DNA of 64,000 bases from Nemophila menziesii (lineage: Eukaryota; Streptophyta; Magnoliopsida; Boraginales; Hydrophyllaceae). Positions 24,490 to 36,034 of this stretch are shown here, piece by piece. Position numbers and translations under genes: made by a program. The notes beneath the pieces were generated by a model. That model had not been told where the DNA came from, searched no databases, and saw nothing but the letters and a program-made list of their open reading frames with translations. Within the stretch, counting starts at the first letter, position 1. Every line of letters starts with the position of its first letter. The stretch lies in the NCBI GenBank assembly GCA_029959085.1, contig JARWIR010000001.1, positions 69,998,899 to 70,062,898 on the forward strand, read 5' to 3'.

Positions 24490-26265
24490 ATGCGAAGAAG
24501 GCTATTCAAGGATCTAGAGCCAGCACCTCCGATCCTTAGTAATCCAGAATCGTTGATCAGGCTTGCGAACAGAAGAAGAAGAGAACGAGAAGCTTTAGAA
24601 GTAGAAGAATTAAGTAACAGAATGGAGAATATCATTATTCGAGGTCAACAGAATGGACAAGGCCAGTTAGATGCAAATGGCCAACCTTTAGCTCCAGGCG
24701 TTATTCCTCAAGTTCAACCACTAAATCCTAATCCTCCAGTCCAGATAGTGATGAATCATGATCCGTGGTTCACTAATGGCCCTCCAGAAGTTCCATTCCG
24801 CGCTCCAGCTATAGGAGTAGGTGCTCCAGATATTAATGTTCCGAGATTCCGTCCAGATTCGGGTATGCTAGCTCAGTTCCAAAACTTTGGAAATTTTCGC
24901 GGAAGACCATCGGAAGATCCTCTTAGAGCGGTACAGAAATTCAAACAGATATGTGATTCTTATATCACACAAGGGGTTTCAAGAGAACAGATGTATTTTG
25001 CTGCTTTCAAATTCTTTGTCATTGATGGAGCAAGTGAATGGCACGATACGCAAGATCCTACGAAGATTACTAATTGGGACCAATTAGAAATTGCTTTCTT
25101 TGACAGGTATTACCCAAGTAACACGAGGTTAGATGCTGAACTAGAATTGACACAATTCCGTCAAGAGTATGAGGAAACTGTGGGAAGGAGTTGGACAAGA
25201 TTTCAGATGTGTTTGCGTAAAGTTCCTAATCATGGCTTTTCAGAACAACAACAGTTAAAAATCTTTTATAGAGGCCTTGATGGAATTTCGAGAGAGAAGT
25301 TGGATACGCTATGTGGTGCAGGTTTTCTCCAAGTTCAACCCGCTCATGCCAAGATCATTTTAGAGAGAACAGTTAAGAATGAAGTTGGGTGGAGCTCAGT
25401 GAGAACACCAGTTAAGGGAGTAAATAATGTTGACATGGAAGAGAAATTTGCTACGTTTGAAAATAAGATCCAGAATACCATAGAGCAACAATTGAAGCAG
25501 CTTACTCTAGCTGTGAAAGAAGGATTTTCGGGTAAGAAGGTAGCTGTGCATGCCGCACAAGAGGTTTATATGTGTTCAATTTGTAAGGTAGATGATCATG
25601 ATGAGGAAAGTTGTCCGAATAACCAAGAATCAGTGAATTTTATGTCCAATAGAGGTAATTTCAATTCAAGTGGTAATGGATATCAGCCTAACAGAAACCA
25701 TCCTGGGTTTCAATACTCAAATCCTAATGGGGCAGCCAATCCTACTTAAGCGTATCAGCCGCGTCCTCAAGGCAACAACTATAATCCAAGACCACATAAC
25801 AATCATCAAGGAGGACAGAATCAAAACAATTATGTGCAAAGACAAGCTCCTCAGAATACCTACGATGAGAATTTAAACCAGAAAGCTCTACCTGCCCATC
25901 CACAAGAAGGAGTAATTACCCTTCAGAAAACCGTTGAAAATTTGATTGCTCTTCAAACACAAGCTTTGGAACGTCAGAACGCAGCTGAAGCAAATATGAA
26001 GATTTTCCAGAATCAGCTAAGTCAAATTAATAAACAGTTGAATCAGCGTCCACAAGGGCAACTTCCTAGCGATACGGAAAATCCAACACAACATGAAGTT
26101 TGCAAGGCTGTTACATTAAGAAGTGGTAAGAACCTTCCTCCACCTCCTTTTCCCGTTATGAAAGAGAAAGAAGTTCCAAGAAAAGAAAAGGAAGTGGGTG
26201 AGAAAGAGAATGAGAAAGATAGTGAGGTTGAAGAGATAGAAAGACCAAGAGAAATTCCGAAATAG
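24490..26265 (+). pseudogene. Element A gag
   Basis: Starts at ATG 24490. Residues ~110-280 are the retrotransposon gag domain (PLRAVQKFKQICDSY, GASEWHDTQDP, FFDRYYPSNTRLD, GRSWTRFQMCLRKVPNHG, FYRGLDG). Around residue 360 a CX2CX4HX4C zinc knuckle (CSICKVDDHDEESC). An in-frame TAA at 25747 splits it after the knuckle; the frame resumes through a coiled-coil-like Gln-rich stretch, the ELR-type phrase AVTLRSGK and a Pro/Lys/Glu-rich linker, and a second stop TAG lies at 26263. Without those stops it would run on into protease. Forms the virus-like particle and binds RNA (family knowledge). Confidence 0.95.
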
Positions 26266-27165
26266 AGAGATGAAATTGTAAGCAATCGCCCTCCACCACC
26301 GTTTCCATCGCGAGTTCAGAAAAAGGGTGATATGGGTGATTTTCAGAAATTCTTCAATAGAGTGAGGGGTTTGAGTATTAATATTCCGTTACTTGAGGCA
26401 ATTCGAGATATTCCTAAGTATACGAAGTTTTTGAAGAGGGCCCTCACTAATAAAAGGCCCTACTGTGATAATGAGATGATTGGCCTTCCTGAAGAGTGTA
26501 GTGCGATTTGCCAGAGCAAATTACCTCCGAAGTTAGTTGATCCGGGGAGTTTCACGATTCCCATATCGATTGGAGAAGAATGGAAAGGAAAGGCGCTATG
26601 CGATTTAGGGGCAAGCATCAACTTGATGCCTAAGTCAGTCTTTGATAAGCTTAAAATTGGAAATGCAAGACCCACCTCTATGGTCTTGCAAATGGCGGAC
26701 AGGTCTCTTGCTCATCCTGAAGGCCGAATTGAGGATGTCCTTGTTAAGGCAGGTACACTTATATTTCCTGTTGATTTCGTAATTCTTGAATACAATGCAG
26801 ATAGAAATGTCCCCATTATTTTGGGTAGACCCTTCCTAGCTACAGGGAGGACATTGATTGATGTAGAGAATGGCGAATTAACGATGAGGATACAAGATGA
26901 GGAAGTGAAATTCAATGTATTTCGAGCCATGAAATTCCCAGATTCTCAGGAAGATTGCTTCAGAATGGATGTAGTAGAGCAAGCATCGCAAGAGGTATTT
27001 AATTGTTTAAATTTTGATGATATCTTGCAGGCTGCTTTGACATTAGATTCACCTGAGATGATGGAGGAGCTTACAGAAACAGTGGCAGCTCTCAATTCTG
27101 AAAATCCGAAATGTAGGCGTCTTGCCTATGAACCTGTGAGAGAACCGGGGGGAGATTATTCCTAA
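26266..27165 (+). pseudogene. Element A aspartic protease region
   Basis: Same frame as gag. Starts with the linker RPPPPFPSR-like phrase, then LPEECSAICQSKLPPKL and the protease: GSFTIPISIG, catalytic CDLGASINLMP (DLGA in place of DTGA, normal in Athila), FVILEYNADRNVPIILGRPFLA. It ends at a TAA at 27163 caused by a +1 shift in the GGGGGG run near 27150; RT follows in the next frame. Processes the polyprotein. Confidence 0.93.
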
Positions 27166-28240
27166 AAAGAAACCTTCAATTGAATCTCCTCCGGAGTTGG
27201 AAGAAAAACCATTGCCAGCACACTTGAGGTATGCTTATTTGGGTACTAATGAAACTCTACCTGTTATTGTTTCAGCTAATTTAACAGGTCCTCAAGAAGA
27301 TAAACTGTTGCGTGTGTTAAGAGCCAACAAAGAAGCAATAGGTTGGACAATTGCTGATATCAAAGGCATTAGTCCATCCTATTGTCAACACAAAATCATA
27401 CTAGAAGATGTTAATGCACGCTCAGTTGAAGGTCAGAGAAGATTAATGCCAGCCATGAAGGATGTGGTGAAGAAGGAGGTGATTAAGCTTTTAGATGCGG
27501 GGATTATTTATCCCATTTCGAGTAGTGAATGGGTGAGTCCAGTTCAGTGTGTACCGAAGAAAGGAGGAATTACAACAGTTCTTAATGATAAAAATGAGGC
27601 GATTCCTTCAAGAACGGTAGTAGGTTGGAGAGTTTGCATGGATTACAGAAAGCTGAACAAGGCCACCAGAAAAGATCATTTCCCTTTGCCCTTCATGGAT
27701 CAGATGTTAGACAAATTAGCCGGAAGAGAATATTATTGTTTCTTGGATGGTTACTCCGGGTACAATCAGATTTACGTGGCTCCAGAAGATCAACATAAGA
27801 CTACCTTTACATGCCCATTTGGTACTTTTGCATATCGCAGAATGCCATTTGGATTGTGTAACGCTCCCGCCACTTTTCAAAGGTGTATGATGGCCATCTT
27901 CTGGGACATGATAGATAATTTCCTTGAAGTGTTCATGGATGATTTCTCCGTGTTTGGTGATGATTTTGATATATGTTTGGATAACTTGGAGAAAGTGTTA
28001 GTGAGATGCAAGGAAACAGATTTGGTGCTCAACTGGGAGAAGTGTCACTTCATGGTTCGCGAAGGTATTGTTCTGGGTCACAAAGTTTCGAGTGTTGGTT
28101 TAGAAGTTGATAGAGCAAAGATAGAGGTAATTAAAACTCTTCCCCCTCCTGTTTCTGTTAAAGGGGTAAGGAGTTTTCTTGGCCATGCTGGCTTTTATAG
28201 GCGTTTTATTAAAGATTTTTCTAAGATTGCTAAACCGTAA
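27166..28240 (+). pseudogene. Element A reverse transcriptase
   Basis: RT motifs: LLDAGIIYPISSSEWVSPVQ, WRVCMDYRKLNKATRKDHFP, FLDGYSGYNQI, RRMPFGLCNAPATFQRCM, and catalytic VFMDDFSVFG. The thumb and connection with RSFLGHAGFYRRFIKDFSKI end at an in-frame TAA (28238-28240) just before RNase H. Catalytic residues are intact, so only the stop and upstream frameshift disable it. Confidence 0.96.
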
Positions 28241-30118
28241 TGCAATTTACTCGAAAAGGATTGCAAATTCCTTTTTGATGAAGCTTGTTTAGCGGCCTTC
28301 AAAGCAATCAAGGAAAAACTCATTTCTGCCCCTATAGTGTTACCTCCAGATTGGAATTTACCGTTTGAGGTTATGTGTGATGCGAGTGATTCATGTATGG
28401 GAGCTGTATTGGGACAGAGAATAGAGAAAGTTTTTCATTCGATTTACTATGCTAGTAAAACTTTTAGTGGTGCTCAGATTAATTACACAGTTACAGAAAA
28501 GGAGTTGCTAGCAGTTGTCTATTCGTTTGATAAATTTCGCTCTTATCTTCTTGGAGCGAAAGTTATTGTTTATACAGATCATTCCGCGATCAGATTCCTC
28601 ATGGAGAAGAAAGATGCGAAACCAAGGTTAATCAGATGGGTGTTATTGCTTCAAGAGTTCGATTTAGAGATCAAAGATAGAAAGGGTTGTGAGAATCAGG
28701 TTGCAGATCATCTATCGCGCTTAGAGGGTTCAGAGATGAATAGTGGTACTGAAGCAGTTAGAGAAGAGTTTCCTGATGAGAGTTTATTCGTTGTTCGAGA
28801 TTATGAAGCTCCTTGGTATGCAGATATTGCAAATTTAGTGGTGAGTGGTGTTTTTCCTGAAGGTTCTACTTATCAAGAAAGAAAGAGGTTAGCTCATCGT
28901 GCTAGACAGTTCTTTTGGGAGGATCCGTTCCTCTATAAAGTTTGTGCTGACCAAATGATACGAAGATGTGTAGCAAGGGAAGAGACTCAAGCCATTATAG
29001 CTGGATGCCATGATTCATTATATGGAGGACATTTCAAAGGAGACAGAACTGCTGCAAAAGTGTTTCAATCAGGTTTTTACTGGCCTTCTCTTATAAAAGA
29101 TTGTCATGAATATGTTAAGAAGTGTACGAGATGTCAGTTTACCGGAAACATATCTAAGAGGGATGAGATGCCGCGCAATAATGTGTTAGAGGTTGAGATA
29201 TTCGATGTGTGGGGCATAGACTTTATGGGTCCTTTCGTTCCTTCAAATGGTAACCTCTATATCTTATTAGCCGTTGATTATGTGTCTAAGTGGGTAGAAG
29301 CGGTGGCTTTACCTACTAATGATTCACGAGTGGTGATTAAATTCTTGAAGTCACATATTTTCACTAGACATGGCACACCTAGAGTGATTATTAGCGATGG
29401 AGGATCTCACTTCGTTAATAAATATCTGAAGACTATTCTAGAGAAATATGGAGTTAGACACCGTGTATCTACTGCGTATCATCCACAATCCAATGGTCAA
29501 GCTGAAGTTTCGAACCGTGAAGTCAAGTCAATCCTAGAGAAAACCGTTGGTCCTACAAGAAAAGATTGGTCAATGAAGTTAGATGATGCGTTGTGGGCCT
29601 ATCGTACTGCGTTTAAGACTCCAGTTGGTGCATCTCCCTATCGTATGGTGTACGGTAAGGCTTGTCACTTACCTTTAGAGCTTGAAATGGGTGCCTATTG
29701 GGCAATTGCGCAGTTGAACTTAGATCCTATCTTAGCCGGAAAGAATCGTATGATGAAGCTTAATGAACTTGACGAATTCCGATTGCATGCTTATGAAAAT
29801 GCTAAACTTTACAAAGAAAATACAAAGAAATGGCATGACAATCGGATTCGTCCAAAGAGCTTTGAAGTGGGGCAAAAAGTATTAAAGTATAATTCAAAGT
29901 TCAGCAATTTTCCGGGTAAGTTAAGATCTAAGTGGTCAGGTCCATACATAGTGACCAAAGTTACACCTCATGGGGCGATAGAAATAGAACATCCGCTAGA
30001 GAACCGTACCTTTATGGTTAACGGTCACAGATTAAAGATATACCATGGAGGTGAAGATACCAATCGCTCGGAAGATCCATATCCCGGGGAGGTCATGTAT
30101 CTCCTCGAGAATCCTTAG
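28241..30118 (+). pseudogene. Element A RNase H and integrase
   Basis: Same frame as RT after the stop. RNase [41 protein letters not shown], ending DHLSRLEGS. Integrase: H2C2 finger ([13 protein letters not shown]...CTRCQ), DDE core ([36 protein letters not shown] with the Glu), and near the C-terminus the GPY/F module [12 protein letters not shown] with [10 protein letters not shown]. Stop TAG at 30116. The frame is open over its whole 593 residues, so these domains are well preserved. Confidence 0.97.
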
Positions 30119-30136
30119 AAGCGTGAGGTAACCCGT

Positions 30137-30161
30137 CGAGCTTAACGACGTTAAACAAAAG
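30137..30161 (+). promoter_or_regulatory. Conserved post-pol element of A
   Basis: GACGTTAAACAAAAG at 30147-30161, ~30 bp after the pol stop. The same 15-mer follows the end of pol in B (35993-36007, minus), C (45852-45866) and F (52401-52415). Function unknown; the A-rich end might be a splice or priming signal. Confidence 0.7.
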
Positions 30162-30352
30162 CCAATTACTTGTATATTAGCTGAGTTTTTACATTTTTTG
30201 CAATTTAGATTAGTTTGTTTTTCGTAATTTTATTGTTTTTATTAAGAAATGAGGAAGGGTAGTTGTTTTGGATGATTTCAGGGGTAAAAAGGACTTGAGT
30301 TTGGGGTCGATTTGGCGAAAACAGAAGAAAAATTGGTTGGATGTCCAGGAGA

Positions 30353-30797
30353 AACCGGGAACCCGGTTTCGCAAAACCGGGAACCCGGTTTTGGAGCTGG
30401 TACCAACCACTTTAACGCAACACTTGGCGTTTTTGGGTAATATCACAGCGTCGGAACCGGGAACCCGCATTTGGCAAAACCGGGTACCCGGTTTTGGTGC
30501 TGTGATTTCTGAAAATCCCTGACCCAGCGTTTTGGTGGCTTGCGTTTTCGTGCGTTTTAGTTCGCGCCATCGACACAAATCCGGGTACCCGCATTTGGCA
30601 GAACCGGGTACCCGGTTTCGGAGCTGATGAAACCCAAAAGTTCTGTCCCAGCGTCTTGAGAAGTGGCGTTTTGGCGCGTTTTGATTCGCGCCAGCGAGAA
30701 AATCCGGGAACCCGCATTCCATAGAACCGGGTACCCGGTTTCGGCGAGTAAAATCCCTGACCCCGCGTCTTGGGGTCCAGCGTTTTGGTGCGTTTTG

Positions 30798-30834
<37 letters not shown>

Positions 30835-30949
30835 AAAAGAATTTTTTTTTTTATTTAAGTATTTTTTCCGCGCCATCACAGCGACGCGGAACCGGGAACC
30901 CGGTTTGCCAAAACCGGGAACCCGGTTTGCCAAAACCGGGAACCCGGTT
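30353..30949 (+). repeat. Paired-palindrome cluster of element A
   Basis: Eleven copies of a 16-bp palindrome AACCGGGTACCCGGTT (or its AACCGGGAACCCGGTT variant and half-degraded forms). Starts: 30353/30375, 30455/30478, 30579/30602, 30702/30725 and 30890/30912/30934. Within a set the step is always 22-23 bp. Sets recur every 102-124 bp, except the last, which is pushed apart by a poly(A) run (about 30798-30832). A further pair is at 33461/33484. Confidence 0.9.
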
Positions 30950-31341
30950 TTCGAAGCTGTGATGTCGGTTTTGAGGGGTTTAACCTAGTTTTCTTGGCCT
31001 CCTTTGCAAGTATTTACCTAAAACGCACCAATAGCCTCCCTACCTCCGAAATTCATCTACCAAAACACTATATATCATCAAGTCCTACCCTCTTTCACCA
31101 CAAAAACATAAGATCAACTCACCTCCTCTCCAATATAACATCAAATCCTTAGTTTTTCCCAAGATTCTTCTTCATCTAATTCCTTAAATTAAACCCAATT
31201 CTTTCTTCTCCCATACAAATTAACCAAGACCCATCTCATATTTCACCTAGTTCTTTAAATCTTAAACCTCAAAACATCAAAATTCTAAACTTTTCCCTAA
31301 GTTTTTCATTATTTGAAGTTTTGAGTTTGGGGTGAAAAGAG

Positions 31342-32659
31342 ATGACTAACAGAACCGGTGATTTCCGAAGAACTGCTCCTAGAAGAAAGACCACCATTGG
31401 TGGTTCACAAGATCAAGCTATTGAGATTCCTGATTCGCGTCCTAAACGAAAAATTGACGAAGTTAAGCTTGGTTCTAACAGAAAAGAAAATCACAGGTCT
31501 AAATAGAAGATTGATTGATGAGATTGAAAGTGAGAAGGAACCAGAAGGGGAAATTGCGAAGAACATTGAGAAGGAAACTGAACAAGAGATTCCGGAAGCA
31601 CCCGTTACGAAACCTCCGCGTATGAAGATGTGGGCCCACAAGCCTAAGAGGGTTTACACTTGTTGGAATACTCAGGTTCGTGAAAGAATTGAATTTTTGA
31701 AATTTGGTGAGGAGACGAATTTTCCTAAGGGTATTATGAGTAGTGATTACAAGGAATATGCTGTGACATGTACTAAGTTTGGTTGGAAAGAGTTACAAGA
31801 AAGGAAGCTTGAGTTCATTCCTACTTTTGTGCGAGAATTTTACGAAGGTTTAGCTACCTCACATGATGCCATTGATATCCGCAAAAAGGTAGTTCCTTTC
31901 TCTATTGAACGTATTCGGAAATCATTGAAACTACCCAACTTTTCTGGAACATGTCCCTTCCAAGAAACCCTTAATGACCCTTCTTTTGATTTTGAATCCC
32001 TTTGGGGGACCGTGCTTGTTAATGGGACTAGCCCAATTCCTGAAGGTGAAAGGTATCCTAGACAGTTTTACAGCAGTAGTTTGACACCTCGTGCGAAGGT
32101 TTGGTCTCGTTTCATAATACCCACTTTCTTTGGTATTAAACACACTTCCGAGTTGAAGAAAGAGCACATATTTGTTATTAAGTGTATTTTGGAGGAGAAA
32201 CCATTTGATGTTGCTAAGATCATTTATGATACGATCATGGAGTTCGCAAAATCACCAATGAAACAACAAAATCTGAAGTTTCCTTGCACTATTACTCAGT
32301 TATGTTTATACGCAAAGATTCCGCATAAGAACGCAGATATTGACAGTGTTTCAGTTGGTGTGAGTATAGCTTTGAGCACAATCAAGAACATCCATGAAGA
32401 GGCAACACGAGCTACAAGAAGTCCCAGAACTCCTCAATCAAAGAAAGCGAAAACTGTACCTGAGTTGGAAACGAAGATTCAGGTGTTGGAAGAGAATCAG
32501 GAGAAGATGATTGCTACTTTGGGAAACGTTACAAAAGAATTGGACCTGCTTCGAAATTTAATCCTCGGCGTAAATACACTTCAAAACGCGATTTATGATG
32601 CTGTTACGCGAGATAAAGGTCCAGAACGCAACACCGATAACCAGCTTCGCGCTGGTTAA
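31342..32659 (+). pseudogene. Element A env-position ORF (putative plant transposon protein domain)
   Basis: Start taken at ATG 31342, which gives MTNRT as in element B; that frame ends at TAG 31504 and the main frame (to 32659) is shifted, so one indel lies before 31506. Main frame domain: LEFIPTFVREFYEGLA, VVPFSIERIRKSLKLP, RQFYSSSLTPRAKVWSRFI, HIFVIKCILEEKPFDVAKII. This is the pattern of the putative plant transposon protein domain (Transposase_32-like) that Athila and Tat elements carry outside gag-pol. C-terminal ~70 residues are a likely coiled coil (ELETKIQVLEENQEKMIATL). No signal peptide or transmembrane helix, so it does not look like an envelope. Role unknown. Confidence 0.8.
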
Positions 32660-33518
32660 GATACGTTTTCTAAACTTTCCTCTTAGTGTATATTAGTTTA
32701 AATGCTTTATTGAGTCTTTTCGAGTCGTGGGGACACAGCTCATTTTTGAGTTTGGGGTGGGGTTCGTTGCCTCATCCCAGTTTTTATGTGTTATTTACTT
32801 TATTTGCTTTCAATAAAAGAATTTTCGGAGTTGCGTTTGACAATAGAAATTTTTAAATATCCCTTTAAGCATACTTTTGATGAATCTATGATAGTAAATA
32901 GTGGACTTTAGGGATTGATATAAAACGCACTTACAATTGCATGCGAACATAGGTAATTGATAGAAAAAATTAATTAACAATGCAAATGAAGTAAGCTTGT
33001 ACTCAAGGAATATGTTTGGTGTGTAGAACGTGAAATCCTAATTAGTAGAGAACCCACCTAGATATGAACTAAAGACAAGCTATGTACTTAGGAAAATGAT
33101 AGGGGCAGTTCTTTGTTAGCCATTTGTGCCTTTTTAGCCTTCTATCCCTTGTATTAATTATTATCCGTCTTAGCCCACTTTGAGCCTTTAGCCTTTTCTT
33201 TGTAGCCACGATATAAGCTATTATCCCTTAGATTATTAGGCATGACCATATGACCCGCACTTGAATCACAATCCTGAGACATGTCTCGAGCTTGAGTTTG
33301 GGGTGGTGGGACCACATATGGGGAATTAAATGGGTAGGGATCGATATGCTTTGTATTGTAGCACAATTGCAGATAATATATACTTGTAACCCTTTGCCGG
33401 GAATGAAGAAAAATGAAAAAGAAAGAAAAAATGAAAAATTTTGAAAAATCATACAGTAGGAACCGGGAACCCGGATTCGTCAAAACCGGGTACCCGGTTT
33501 ACTTCTGTACAAAAAAAA

Positions 33519-33550
<32 letters not shown>

Positions 33551-34116
33551 AGAAAAATATGAATGAATAAAACATCCGGCAAAGTGGAATTTTCTGAAAA
33601 TCATCTTATTTATAGTGGGTAGCTAAATTGTTGCGTATATGGGTGAGTGAGAACATCTTTTTGAGCGTTACCTCAAGCTCGAGGACATTGTTGATGGTAA
33701 GTGAGGAGAGAGCCAAAAGCTCACTTCAAATTTACCAAATATACATCCACACCGTCCTTAAGCCATTATTATAACCGTAAAGACCTCGTGATTCCTAAGT
33801 GCATAGTGAATTTATAATTCTGTTGATAGGGAATACACTAGGTGGAGCGTTCAAAGCGAGTTAGGATTAATGACCACCCTATAGCCATCATACAGAGATG
33901 AGTACAAGTGTAACCTTCAAGCATTGCGACTTTAATTTTATGATTGAGATTATTTATGTTTGATGTTGCATGATTAGTGTATGTGTATATTAGTTTCTAG
34001 AGTTTGTTATATGAGATTTATTTTGAGAATTGCTTTAGGGTTTATTTGCTAGCTTCTATGTGTTTATACGTTTACTTCTACCCCTTTGTTTTGTTTTACT
34101 TTGTCGGGACGACAAA
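32660..34116 (+). other. Element A 3' untranslated region
   Basis: Non-coding, shared with B. Contains TTGAGTTTGGGGT at 32746-32758 and 33292-33304, an extra palindrome pair (33461-33476 and 33484-33499, step 23 bp) and a poly(A) run at about 33508-33533. Confidence 0.75.
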
Positions 34117-34134
34117 GGTTTGAGTTGGGGGTCT
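34117..34134 (+). promoter_or_regulatory. Element A polypurine tract
   Basis: GTTTGAGTTGGGGGTCT directly before the 3' LTR; plus-strand priming site. Confidence 0.75.
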
Positions 34135-35694
34135 TGATGTCTCCCTAATTGTTCTTATTTTAGACCCTTAGGAGACATCATTTTTGGTGTTTATTTAATT
34201 AATTTGATAGACTTTTGTATTAAATATTCAATAATCCGGAATTACCTTTTTATTTCTAGCATTTTTAATTTATTAAACTTTTGCGCGTAATATTGGTATT
34301 TTTAGTGTAAAGTTTACAGGTTTTAGATGTTAGCTAGGAGAGGAATCCGAGGAGAAGGTCAAAGATCGTGAATTAGAGTCAAGACTTGAAGACAAATCCC
34401 GAAGATATTATTTTTTAGAGCTGAAAATCCACTTTCCAGGCCATAGATTGCTGATTTCGAGGTGCTTAAGCGATGATTTAACCGCTGACCTTTGAAGAGA
34501 AATCATTCCTTATCGAGTTACGGAACTTTAGCAACTGGAATGAGGTCAATCGGAGTTGTAACGCATCGGGAAAAGCTGTTTTAGTGAAGGCCTATCATCA
34601 GTTACGGGATTTTGGGCTTAGAAAGTGGGCTTGGACATTTAATTAGGCTTTTATTTTCTGGTCCAAGCCCTAGTCCGAATTTTTACTTATAAAAGGAGGT
34701 CTGGACTTCTATTTTTCACACAATTCACATTCCACAAGATTAAACACCAGAGAGAAGCAACAGAAGGAAGAAAGAAGAAGCTACAAGAGCTGGAGTGGGT
34801 CTATAGCTCCGTTCGTAGTCATTCCAATTCCGGAAATTAGGTTCTTTTCGTATTTTAATTTTGTAAACAATATGAATTCCAATTCTTTTTATTTAGTTTT
34901 CAATTTTAATATGAGCTAAATTTCCATTAGTGCTTGAGAACAAAACAATGGGTGAATCGTGAATTTACTATTATAACGAATGTTGAATTTGGGTTTTTAT
35001 TGAATTAAATTAAATTAGGGCTTTTACTCTTTTCGACAATTTGTGAATGTTTACTGATTTTAGAGTCGCGAACTAAAATTAGGTATTAGTATCTAAGCTA
35101 TTCCATATATGTGGCGTATGGATCATCCTGACGGGGGGTTTAGGTACAGAAATAATTGTTCAATCTAGGATAAAAACTATTGATTCTGACGAACTTAGTT
35201 AATCCTAGGGCCAATGTGGTAATAAATCTTAATCATCCAACGGTGGATCATATTTACCCTGACGGGACTAGTGACACTTTAGGATCGCCTTATAGTCCAC
35301 CCTGACGGGGGTATAAGGATATTAGAATCCCGACCATTGTAATTGACTGATTTAACCCTTAAACAACATAAGTTAGAAAGTAAAATTAGGAGGATCCTTG
35401 CGTTCTCAAGTACTACATCTCATATTGCGTTTTCACTTATTTTACTTGCGTCTTAGCTTCTACTTGCATTTTTATTTTATCTTTCATTTAGTTATAATAA
35501 ACAAAACCAAAACAAACAATTTATCCTCTTTCATTTTCATAAGTGCATCAATCGCTATTTGCATAAACATTGTGATCAACCATCCGTCCTTGGAACGAAT
35601 CTGATTATCAGAATTACTACTTGGGACAACCGTACACTTGCGGTTGTGGTTCGATTATTATTTGCATTTATTTAGAACACACAAAGGACCACCA
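34135..35694 (+). repeat. Element A 3' LTR
   Basis: 1560 bp, same as the 5' LTR apart from one extra C near 34630. Followed by the duplication GCTAT. Confidence 0.98.
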
Positions 35695-35992
35695 GCTATC
35701 AGCTTCTGTTTTTTCTTGCTTCTGGATAAGACCCGTGGTGCGCGACCCGTGGTACGGGTTTTTGGGGCGCGGTACATCCCTGCGGTATAGGGGGTACACC
35801 GCGGGGTAGTCCGGGCCAGCCTTGATTTTTCCAAAAAATATCTCCTAGCACCCCAAACTCGATTCCTGCACCATTAACACAATACCCTTCTCATTTCTTT
35901 TTAAAAGTAGACACTAAAACTCGACACTATCTTAGGATTATACACTAGGAATTGAAAAACGTAAAGCAATAAACTAATATACAATGAACTGG
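35695..35992 (-). repeat. Element B palindrome cluster, part 2, and spacer
   Basis: ACCCGTGGTACGGGT at about 35748 is a near-palindrome; then GCGGT...ACCGC blocks around 35768-35805 match those at 22554-22796. The remaining bases up to the conserved element are AT-rich. Confidence 0.7.
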
Positions 35993-36007
35993 CTTTTGTT
36001 TAACGTC
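35993..36007 (-). promoter_or_regulatory. Conserved post-pol element of B
   Basis: GACGTTAAACAAAAG on minus, with the flanking 'gaggtaacccgtcgagcttaac' wording also shared with A. Confidence 0.7.
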
Positions 36008-36034
36008 GTTAAGCTCGACGGGTTACCTCTCGAA

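Larger units (their letters stand above)
22797..35694 (+). mobile_element. Element A: young Athila-lineage Ty3/gypsy retrotransposon
   Basis: 12,898 bp, flanked by the perfect duplication GCTAT (22792-22796, 35695-35699). LTRs 22797-24355 and 34135-35694 are identical except for one C present at about 34630 and absent at about 23291. tRNA-Asp type PBS, gag, protease, RT (FMDD), RNase H, integrase, extra 3' ORF and PPT are all present. The coding part holds in-frame stops at 25747, 26263 and 28238 and a frameshift near 27150 (extra G in a G run), so it cannot make its own full polyprotein. Confidence 0.98.

Noticed and set aside
30353..30949. CRISPR-like array
   Set aside because: Plant DNA, palindromes not direct repeats with unique spacers, and placed inside a retrotransposon.
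30210..30988. Overlapping ORFs with PGTRF-type repeats on both strands
   Set aside because: Reading of the palindrome cluster of A; the repeat peptide is a by-product of a non-coding repeat. A repeat protein cannot be excluded fully, but frames change between units.
31342..32659. Retroviral envelope gene
   Set aside because: Position fits env-like ORFs, but no signal peptide, cleavage site or membrane span is visible.
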